Below are positions 39,101 through 51,100 of a stretch of 64,000 nt of DNA, one piece after another. This DNA is from Stictocephala bisonia (lineage: Eukaryota > Arthropoda > Insecta > Hemiptera > Membracidae): the NCBI GenBank assembly GCA_035578905.1, contig JAQJVL010000005.1, positions 1 through 64,000 of the forward strand, written 5' to 3'. The translations under genes were made by a program, and so were the position numbers. Below the pieces are notes generated by a model that was not told the DNA's origin, ran no database searches, and saw nothing but the letters and a program-made list of their open reading frames with translations. Every line of letters starts with the position of its first letter. Within the stretch, counting starts at the first letter, position 1.

Positions 39101-42100
39101 TCTCATTGTTTAGAAGAGTAGTTGTTTATGAATAACTTATTTATTAATAAATTTGATACCTTTGGACATAAGATTTTCAGTTGGAGATAATTTAATATGG
39201 TGTTCACACGCAGAGTGAAAAGTTTTATACTCACAATACTGTATATTTCATGTATTCCTATCTCTAAGAGTCAAAATCAGATAATATTTTAGAATATTGT
39301 ACAAAAAATATATTGTACCATTAATTGTTATTTTATTTACAGCATCCTTGGCGGTTGTATTGTTATTTGGATTATTGTTATCGACGGGCCTTCAGTATAT
39401 GTCTGAGCACCAAAGTATGGAATTTTTAACCACAAGCCTGAAAATTCATCCAAATTTACTACAACCCCTCATTGTAAGCATTACATCAAGTAATACAGTT
39501 TTGTGTAACTTACATATTTCTCTAGTTATTAGTTTAAGAGGGAACTTTACCAATGTAAAGTTTCTAAAGATTAAAAGATTTTCTCAGTATTGTCAGTGGA
39601 CAAATTTCCTAACTGTTTGTAAAATTACGAAGCATGTTTTTAAAGTAAGTTCCGTTTTGGAATGAAACAAAAACTAGTTGACTTTGAGTAACAAAAATAT
39701 TTTAATATTAAAGCCTGTACCTTTAACTATTTTTCAACATAATTTCCATCAATATTGAGGCACTTGTCATACTATACAATCAGCTTTTAAAAACCTTTAT
39801 CGAAGAAATCTACTGCCTGACTAGACAACTACTGCAGCACGGTCGTGTTGATATCGTGGCATTGACCTACCAGATGCTTCTTCAAGTTGAAGATTAAGTA
39901 GAAGTCACTGAGCACAAGATCAGGACTGTATGGTGGATGATCAGTTAGTTTTAAGCCCATTTTCTTATCGAAGACGTCCAACACCAGTTGGTCGGTGTCC
40001 TCCTCACCAGTCTTTGCAATTCCATACACACGAAAGTTTGTTCTCTGGTACTGCTCCAGATCATCTAAGCACAATTTGTCTTTTTCAAGTACACTGACCT
40101 TATTGTTCAAGAATGTCACCTCATCCTCCTACTTAATCTTCTCATTAGCAGCACACACGGCAGCCGCTACCACCTCTTCAGTGACGTCTTTCAATCGGTC
40201 AACTAGTCTATTTAAAATTGGGTCGATGACTCCATCGCATTGAGTACAGAATATAAATAGAGGCCTTAGGTTACCGCGTTTGAGGCAGGGTCTCTGACCA
40301 ATATGGCGACGTGTTATCGGTGTTACGGGTATTGGAGAGCGTCATAAAGATATACGCCAGATTATTTGCAAAATAATAAATTCTTCATCCTATAACATAG
40401 GGTGTATTAAGAGATTTTTATTTCTTCTTGTTTTACCAATTATTAACAAGGGATTCAATGGTCTGATTAATTTAATGAGCAATTTATTTAAAGTAGCCGT
40501 TCACTTCTGAGAGATCTAAAGTTTTATTATTGGTAAATTAACGACAAAAAAATATAATATATAATGTTATTTTTAGAAAATATACTCTAAATAGAATTTT
40601 TATCTCATAACAGAAGTTAGAAATATAATTGTGATAAATATTCTATACACTGTGGAGCACATGTCTAGTGTTTAATAATAGTGCAGTGATTAATTGATTA
40701 AACTACAATTACATTAAATTAATTTTATTGTTTATTAATTTATTCAATAATTATAACATCACATATTTGTTGAAATTCACAGTAACAAGAATTCAACAAC
40801 AACAAAATTATCTGTTAACTTTTACAATATTGTTTGAAGTTTAAATAAACTTCTAAAACATTTGAGAGTGTAGGTGAACATTAAGACTCTTAAACAATTA
40901 AGATTAGCATTTAAATTAGACAAGAACGATTTGTAAATATTAAAAAGCCATATATATTATTATAACTAAATAATCCCTGTACACCATTAAGTGCTCACTG
41001 CAGTATGTGTTCACTGAGATGTGAGGGGAGGGACTGCTAATACGTTGACGCTTTACTGCAATAAGTATACCGTCCTAGTGGATTAACCTGCACTCTTATA
41101 TTTTTAAAATATCTTTTCATGTTAAATTCGATATCTCCAATACAACTTTGCCACTGGTCAAATTTCTCTGACCAAACATTAAAAAGTTAGCAGCCGACTA
41201 ACTTTTTCTTGTCAAAATTAAAAACTACATAATTCTTTTAACCCTTTGCACTCAAAAGGCCACCGGCAGTGGCCAGTTCCCACTCCGAGATAAGTCGTAT
41301 TAGTTGCCATTCAAACTGTCCTCCCATGTCGCATGGCCACTGAGAGTGCCTGCGCCACCATCTTACACTATGTGTCAGCCATGTCGTCTGCCAGTTGTCA
41401 CTGGTTCGGAATTGTTTTGTTGACACTCTGCTGATATGGCAAAATGAACATTTAAAACCCCATCTAATTTACATAACTTTGTTTTAATGATAACTTTAAA
41501 ACTATGTTTTTTAACAGCTTAAGAGAAATTAAAGAATATTTGTGAGTTTGTTTCGAGTAAGTCTCGGATATTGTCTGATCGTAAGTCATCATTTCCCTCC
41601 ATATTCACTAAATACTGAAATGCTATCGTAACTGGAATTAAAACACTAATATATATAAATAATAATAATGTTTGAAAAATGTACGGCTATTTTATTACTT
41701 TGACGACTGATCACTAAGCAACACAAACACTATGTAGCGGCTTGCGAGCACTGATTCAGAGAGGTTAGATCTATGGAACATAACAGCTGGCTAAAATAGT
41801 GGGATACTGACAGACGCTTAGATTCAAAGTTTCTCAACAGGTTATTCCACCTTACAGAGGAATAATATTGAAAAAGATATACTAAACGCAGAACTGAATC
41901 ATGGCAACTGACAGTGGCCATGCGAGTGTTCGCCGATTTTCACACTGGCCACTCACAGTGGCCTTGCAATCTGGGAGGACATTTACAACAACAAAAAATA
42001 CAAGCTGTCACAGATATGGCTGTGGCCACTCACATTGGTCATACGAACCCAGAGGAAATTTCTTAATGAGCTCTCTCGAGTGCAAAGGATTAATGTTTAC

Positions 42101-45100
42101 TTATTAATTATAAGTAATGTAAAACACCTATTTAAGTGGTTTTTCTCTTTAAAGTGTCCAGATGAGTTTTACTGTTAACGTGTTAAGTTTGAAATTTTTA
42201 GCTCCCCAATAAGTGTATTAAATGTTGATGTATTTGCCGGGAGAACATTGCCGCGAGTGTAGGGTCGGAGCACAGTTTCCCGCCCGAGTCGCGGACCAAG
42301 TTGGCGGATTCTGCCTCACCTCTAATGCACATGGCATATAGGCCATTTTCTCTCTATTTATATTCTGTACTCACTGCTCCAATGCCAAACAACTGTTTGG
42401 TGACCAGAGCAGATACAAATTTTTTATTTGTATTAGACTCTGTTTGCTTGAGTCCAGGTCCAAAGATGACGATCGCCGCTTTTTGTTGGCTTGTCTGCGT
42501 TTAGATTGAAAAATGTGAGGGCTATGAACCTTAAAAATAGCCTGTAACTAACACAATTAAAAATATCAGTGAAAATTATCAGAATTCTTCAACTGACAAT
42601 TTCAAACTGCCATCTTAATATAAATCTTGTTAATAAAGGGGAAAAAGCCCACAAAACAATGAAAAACTGAGGAGCCGAACACATTGATGTGCAATCACTC
42701 TGAAATACATCAAATTTCTCTATTACATATATACCCTCCAATTATTCATGATTGTTAAACAGAATAATTCCCTCTTTGCGTCAGATGCTGAGTGCACTCA
42801 CACTTAACATAGAGGTAGTGACAGGATTCCTCGACATAAAACTACCTTTTAAGTTAAAAACAAACTCTTTATAACAAAGTCACACTATTTAGCTACCTTC
42901 CCACATCATTAAAGTTGGAAAATAAATACTATAAATTCAAGCTGTTTATACTATAAACTAAAGGTCTTATTACTCAACCTCTACTGTTATAGGCAAATAT
43001 TTTTGATGGATCGAATTTTTGATATATCGAACTATCAATATATCGCAAAATCGATCTAACGATAATATTGAAAGAAAATATTGATATATTAGGTAACCGA
43101 TATATCGAATTGTAAATAATTTATCTGTTTAAAATTATGCACAAACTCTTATATCATGATAAAAAATACACTCATGTTTTGCTGTCACTATTTAGAATAA
43201 CCTACTGAATGTAAAAATTAAATACATTTATCTACTAGCAACAAGTTGTGGTCTGTGGGGTTGAATGAAAAATATTCAAAATACGAACAACTATATTTTA
43301 ATTGTTATGTTTATTATAAAATAGTAATGTAATAACAGTCATTATTGTTTTTCACATTTTAAAATACCATTAGGCTTCTTATAAACGCTAAAAATTAAAC
43401 AAATTAATTCACTAAACCTAGTTCCAATACTTGTCAGGAAAATCATTTAAAAATAAAAATTTGTAAATTAATTGTCACTTAGTCTGTTTCGTATTTCCCT
43501 ACTAAATAAAGTTACTTTATTATTTCAAAGAGCCAATTTAAATGTTTTTTTTTTTCGAATTATGATGATTTTGAGGAGAGTGAATATTTAGTGATATGAT
43601 ATATTGGACCAAAATATCAATATGGCCAATATTATCAAAAGAAAATATCGATACTAATTTATCAACATATCCAAACATATTTATCGACATTTCCGATATA
43701 TCGTTGCCGTCCCTAGTTATATTGTTCTTGAATTTGGGGTTGGCAGGCCTGGTCTGCAAGAAATTGTGTAGGACGCTACATCGTTCCTCTTTAATTTCTT
43801 ATTTACATCGATTCCAGATTGTATTATGGTGCGTTGTAATGATGAATGTATGTCTTAAGACTTTGTTAAACTTGACAAAACATCAAATACATTTGGTATG
43901 TACGACTATATGTGGAACGTCACTAATTCATTAACTATCTAACTGAGTGAAGTCGTAATAATGTGTCTGTCTCTTAAGGATTGTATTGCACGGCTGCTAT
44001 AGAGGGAGCACACTCGTTTGCTCCAAAGTACCACCAACCAAACAGCAATGGATTGCCCTACTCTTGACTGTTTCCCACACAGTTGCCGCCGAACTGATCT
44101 ATAATGCAACGCTGTGTGCATCCCATCAGATTTATGGCCTGCCCTAATCTGCAGGCATCAAAGTACTCCGGATTTACTTAGAACTCTGCTCTGCTTTGAC
44201 TGCTCCTGTCTTCTGGACTACTGTCTAACGCCTGACACAGACTTTTCTTCAATAAAATTAATTAAAATAAATCTGGTACTGTAGTATATGTTGTGTATTA
44301 GTGAGTTTATACATCTGTTTGATTTAAAATGTAAATTGTTAGCTACTACATTAGAGCTGGTTGTAGCTAAAATATTTAATCTAATTTAGTTTTCAATTTA
44401 ATTTACTACTATTATGATGATGGGGGTCCAGATAAACTGTTGTTTGATTGCACTAATTTTTCTGATGACACTGAATTCCTCATTTCAGACTTCTGCTTTA
44501 GGGAAGCATGTAGCAAATTGTGATCCTGATAGTTGTAAAGATCTTATTAGTTCTGCTGCTAATGTTGTTTTACAGTTTAACTCGGTTTGTGGTTTAGAGA
44601 TTGAAACAAGCAGTAAATTACATGGCGCTCTTGCAAATGTAAAAGAGCTGAATATTGAGTTGGCATCTTACAAGCGTAAGCGTCAAATTGAAATTAATGA
44701 TTTTGTAGCTTTTAACGTCATTCTTTTAACAGAAAGTTTTGCTTTGGAAGGTAAGGTTAGTCAGGTGAGTGACAGTTTGGCTAAGTCTAGTGATGTTAGC
44801 ATAACTTTTCGGAATTTACAATCAGAGCATGAAAAATTTCTAATTGAATATGAATGGTTACTATGTGCCAACCGAAAGTTCATTGTTGATAACAGTAGGT
44901 TAAAAAAGCTGCTTGATAAAAATGAGTTACTCTGTGAAAAATTGCAATATAAGCATTCTAGTGAAGTCTCTTATTTAAATTCTAATATTAATATAGCTAA
45001 TCTAAAAATTAAATCTCTAAATGATGACAGTTTTGCTCTACAACAGAAAATCACCTTTTTAGAGGCCCTGGTAAGTAATCTTAAGTTAGAAACTTCCCAG

Positions 45101-48100
45101 TTAGTTGGCACTAATAGCAAACTGAAAGGTAACCTTAAAATTTTACAAGGTAATTCCGATTCTAAGTGGCTTGATGATGACATTTTATCACCTTTTATTC
45201 GATCTTGTGTAAAAACTGTAAGCAGTAGGGATGATGTTCTAATTGTAGATCCAATAATTTATCACTTACTTAAACTAAGCACACCCCAAGATCAGATAGT
45301 TCTTATTGAGCAATTAGAAGTTAAGTACAAGAAATTTATTTTTCTGTGTATTAATAATAGTGATCCCATTGGAGCCTCTGTTTTATTAATAACACTGAGC
45401 ATATTACTTACCATTTTGACTCTCTTAGTGGAACTAATGCTATACATGCTAGGAACTTGAGTGCTGTAATTGGCATAGCCGAATCTAGCTTTAAAGAAAT
45501 AGTATGTACTCAACAGGCTAACAATTTTGAATGTGGGATTCATAAGATTTTAAATCTCAAACTGATCTTGCAACAGTTTGTACTTGCTAATAGCCAAATG
45601 TATTTCTCAAAATGGTGCCATCTTTGTTTTGGTTTGGCTAACTATGAAATGACATAAGTAAATGTTAGTGAGCAATCACCTAACAATTTAAAATCAAACA
45701 AATCTGTTAATCTGGTTCTTTACAAAAATCTAAACATAATTGTAGTAATTCTAAGTGCCGAACTGTTTCTGTAGGTACCGGTATTGCTTATAGAAACGAG
45801 TAGCAGACTCAGAAGCACAAATCTATTGTCAAACCCCACAAAGTATTAACATGTCAGACTATTTTTCATGAAAATCCTTTTTCTGTTCTCGAAACTTAAA
45901 ATGATGATAACTTTGACATTAAACTAATTTTTTAACTAAAAATTATTCTAAGACTTCATCAAAGGTATTGTTCAATAATAATTTGGATTCACCCCTCAAG
46001 TCTGCATCGGTACCAAAAAATGTCTCTACTTGTGTGAAACCAAGTTTTTCCTTCTGAGTGACTCTCATGGATGTAATATGAGCCATATATTGTATGATAA
46101 GTTAAGAGATAATTATAATGCAAGTATTGTCTTCAAGCCTAATTCCACTTTTGAACAGGTAATAGGTGACTGTGCTCACTTAAAATATACTTTTGATAAA
46201 AAAGATGTTATTGTTTCTTTGGCAGGGACAAATTACTTGCCTGAAAATTGTAAGAACCTGGAATATACTGTTAAGGATTTTCTGGACAATACTTTAAATA
46301 TTAAAGTTGTTATATTGAGTATCTTGCCAAGATATGATAGGAAAGACCTAAATCACTTTATTTGCAAAGCTAATAGCAATATTTTCAAGATAGTAAGCGG
46401 GTACAATCACGCCAGATATGTTATTCTTGGTTGTGACGAGCTGCGTTTTTTCCACTAAACATGGCCTTCATCTCAACGCATTGGAAAAACAAACTCTTTC
46501 AAAATATAATTCACGCAATGAGCAGGGATAGAGACTTTCCAACTGTTGCACCCACAGCTGTTGGCAAACCTGTAAATGGATATATTACCCAGTCTTATGA
46601 TTCTGCTAATAATGGGTTGAAAAGCAACCAGTACCTTTTAAACTGTATACCTAGAGTGTGGGTAAACTCTTCTTTCAAAAGTCAGCATTTTTAGGGAGCA
46701 GCTTGCATCGGACACTGATAACCTAACATCTGATCAACATTCTATTCCATCACCTTCAGCCCCTTCAAACTGTTACGAAATTACTATTCTCCATCAAAAC
46801 ATTTGTGGCCTTAAATCAAATGCGGATATTTTACACATTCACACTTTTTGTAAATCTCCTGATATACTTTGCCTTTCAGAGCATAATTTGACTCAAGAAC
46901 AATTTGACTATTTTAACATTCAGAACTACACCAATGTAAATTCATTTTCTTGTAAAGTAAGAAAAAAGGCGGAGTTTCGGGGTAAAGTTTGATATTATTA
47001 ATGTTTTAAAGTTTTGCATTGAGGACTTTTGTCAATTTTCCGATGCTTGGTTTTTCTTTCTTGTGGGAAAAATATCATCGTATTGGCAGTATTTAGGATA
47101 GCTGTGTACGATTGTGGCCCTTTTCTTGGGGGCTTAAGCTGTTGTCTGGATGAAATTATGAAAACTTCAAACAATGTAATTGTTCTAGAAGACTTTAACA
47201 TTGATATAAATAGTTAGAAATTTTCAAGTAAAAAACTTCTTCACATAATGTCTTCTTTTGGCCTTCGTCACACTATTGAAAGTTACACTAGGGAATTCAA
47301 GAATTCAAAAACTACAATCGATAATATCTTCACTAACTTACCCCCCTCATCATTTTCGCAGTTGTGTAATTAAAGCTGCCCTTTCAGACCACCATGCACA
47401 AGAAGCTGTAATATATATATGTCTCCTTTAGTACTGACTCTTTGCCCACTTATAAATTTAATTGGATAATGTCTGATCAAAACGTACTAACATTTAGGTA
47501 TTACCTTTCTCAAGAATCTTGGAACTTCCTTCTTCAATGTAAAGGTTTTCAATATACCTTTAGGGCTTTTGAGGACCACCTTAGATTTATTTTTGACATT
47601 TGTTTCCCCATTTAAAGGATCAACGTTAAGAGAAAATCTTCTGTATTAAAACCTTGTTTTGATAGGGATGTTTTACTTCTACGGCAGAAGGTCAGATGTC
47701 TTTATGAGGAAACTAAGGATCTTGATGCTCAACATCACCTGCACATTTTATATCGCCAGCAGAAAAGGGACCTAAAGAAAGCAGTACAAAAAGCAAAATC
47801 TGAAGCTGTTTCAAGTAAAATTTCCCATTCATCAAGTAAAAGAAAAGCAATTTGGGAGAATGTCAATGAACATAGGACACAAAAAACGAACACTTTACAT
47901 AATTTTTCACTGGTAGATATTAATAAAAAAATTTGTGATCCTAAATCTGTTGCCAACATCTTTAATAACTACTTCTCTTCAGTTGGTAATGATGTTTCAT
48001 TTAACGATTATGATAAATCCCCTATGTTTCCAGACACTTGTGAAAATTCTCTTTTTCTTGCTCCTACACCCAAAGAGGAAGTAGAAATGGAAATATTATC

Positions 48101-51100
48101 TTTAAAACCAAAGAAATCTTCCGGGCCTGATGGAATTTCTCCTTGGCTTCTAAGGCATGTGTGTGACCTGATCTCTTCTATCTCTTATCTCGTAAACATT
48201 TCCTTTATGTTAGGATGTTTTCCATCATCCTTAAAACAAGCTATTGTTAAGCCAATATTTAAAAGTGGAGATAAGGAAGATTGTAATAACTATCTATTTC
48301 CCTGACATCATCATTATCTAAGGTCTTTGAGCGATTGTTTCTTAAGAGACTTCTGGCTTTTGTAAAGATAAACATTCTTTCACCTAGCCAATTTGGATTT
48401 ACGAAAGGCCTATCAACAGTCGATGCAATACATTACTTTGTATCTTCAATCGTCCAGTCTCTTGATAGGGGTAACATAGCTGCTGGAATATTCTTTGATC
48501 TTAAAAAGGCCTTTGTCCTTATTGATCATCCAATACTACTCTCTAAGCTTTGGTCCTTGGGTGTCAGAGGAGTTGGTCATGACAGGGTATCAAGTTACCT
48601 ATCTGAAAGGAGTCAGTTGGTTGAAATACCCTTTGTTGATCCCCATGGATATTTGATAAACAAGAAATCCTCTTCTCTTACTGTGACCAAGGGAGTTCCC
48701 CAGGGGTCAGTTCTCGGGCCTCCTTTTTCTCCTTTTCATTAATGATCTTCCCAAAGGAGTTAATGGGGCAACAACATGCTTATTTGCAGATGATACTACC
48801 CTTGTTCTGAACGCTTGTAATAGCTTGGAGTTAGAAGTCAAAGCATTTACAAGATCTAGTTCTGTTCTACAGTGGGCTAATCAAAACAAATTGGAAATTA
48901 ATATTCCTAAAACAACAGTTGTTGAATATAAAATTAACCACAGTAAAAGATCAGATATGATTTCTTATTATACTGCAGACGAAGCTGTAATACCCAGCAC
49001 AGTGGTAAAGTTCTTGGGTGTCCTAATTGATAGTAACTTAAAGTTCCAATCTCATATTGATTCGAGCTGCAAAAAGCTTTCAACTGGTATTTTTCTTTTA
49101 AAAACTCTTTCTAAATTTTCTGAGAGTAACGTCTTACTTTCAACTTATTATGGTATTATTCGTCCTTTTCTAACATATGCTGAACTCCGCTCGATACCGG
49201 TCCCAAGCCCGGCGTCTCATCTTTCCATAACCGATGAGGAGGAGGAGGGTAGGACACCTTCCCACAGCTCTCAGTGTGATCCCGATGCTGAGAGCACTCC
49301 TATCCCATTAATTCCTTATCCTACCTAACCTCTCCAACCAAGCCAAGGCGGAACAGCGTGGGCCGAGGGCTGAATGGCTGGTGGTAGACCAGTCTATACC
49401 ATGCGGACTCTGGACACCTGCCGAAATCCAGTTTCAAATAGGCTTACCCTGGCATGCGGGGCTCTGTCGGGGCTAGACCATTTATTTCCCTAGCTAATCG
49501 TGGGAATCCTATGGACCCAGATAAAACCAAAACAACAAAATCTTCTCCTAAGGACCGCATTGAGACCTTAGGCAATGAACCGAGCATGGGAGCAGAGGGC
49601 AGCCACACTGGCCAGCCCTTGTTTTCCATTGCTCGGGCTAAATCAACGTCGGGGGGGGGGACATGTCTCTCTCCGATTCTGACTCCAACTTGGCTGGCTG
49701 GGGACAATGCCAAGGGTGATTCAAGCCAATCTGCACCACAGTAAGGCTGCCTCGGCAGCCCTCTGTCAGTCCATGACTGCACATAACATCGACCTGGCCC
49801 TGATTCAGGAACCTTGGTTACACAAGGGCAGAATCGCAGGACTGGCCGATGCAAAAGGTAAGATAATTTCCTCTTGTTCCACCAATAATGCTAGGACTTG
49901 TATCTTGGTACGCAATGGTATGGAAGTATTTCCCCTGTTTGATTTCTGTTCCAGGGACATCACGACAGTGAGAATTACACTGAGCACTGGGGAAGGGCAT
50001 AGGGAGTTCATCGTCAGCTCTGTGTACCTTCCCTATGATGCTCAGGATCCACCTCCTTCCAGGGAACTTGAAGCCCTGGTGGAGAAACAATCCATTGGTG
50101 GGCGGCACCTTCTGGTCAGCTGCGATGCCAATGCACATCATGAAGCATGGGGATCATCTGACTCCAACAGGAGGGGTGAGTACCTATTAAACTTCATAGT
50201 AAATTATGATTTATTTATACTAAATCGGGGCAACGAACCCACATTTAGGAACAGAATTAGAGCAGAAGTCATAGACCTGACCCTTTGCAATGCGGTCACT
50301 CTAGGCCTCATTGACAACTGGCGGGTCTCTGACGAACCTTCTCTTTCTGATCATCTGTACATTTGTTTTGATATCAAGGCTAAAATGTCAGCCCTTTCCT
50401 CTCCTCACCGAAATCCAAGGCGGACGGACTGGGAGTCCTATGCTGCGGAACTCTCGGCCATTGCGGGACTGGGTCCCGGGGGGGGTAGAGTACGAATAAG
50501 GTCTGTCGTGGAATTAGAGCAGGCGGCATCCTGCTTACAGGACGCGATCCTCGAAAGTTACCACGACAACTGTCCAATTTCAAACACACCGCCTAGACCA
50601 AAAATCGGGTGGTGGTCAAAATCCCTGGAAGCTAAGAAAAGGCGCGTTAGGATGCTTTTTAACCGCTCTAAGGTGGCCAACTGTCGGGAAGAGTATCGTT
50701 TAGCTCTTAACGACTACAATTCATCCATTCGTGATGCCAAGAAGGCTTCATGACAAACCTTTTGTAGGGGCATTGACTCCATCAAAGAGGCAGCCAGAAT
50801 CCAGAAAATCTTGGCTAGCGAACCTATCAACCCCATGGGCAGTCTTAGAACCAGCTCAGGGGAACTGACAACTCTACCTGGCGAAACGCTCAAGCTCCTT
50901 CTGGAGTGTCACTTCCCAGGGAATCTCGTTGACGATGCTCTGGAAGTCTCTGGCCCTCGAGAGATTAGCCCTATACCTAGGGCAACTCGAGAGGACTGGA
51001 GGCAAGCTAGACGCATAGTCACCGTTTCCAAAGTTAAATGGGCAATCGACAAGTTCAGCCCATTTAAATCGCCAGGAGGCGACGGCATCTTCCCCGCACT

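Noticed and set aside
42992..43712. Well-defined hAT element
   Set aside because: The right end looks hAT-like, but the left end does not match as an inverted repeat and the duplication is imperfect; left as a possible MITE.
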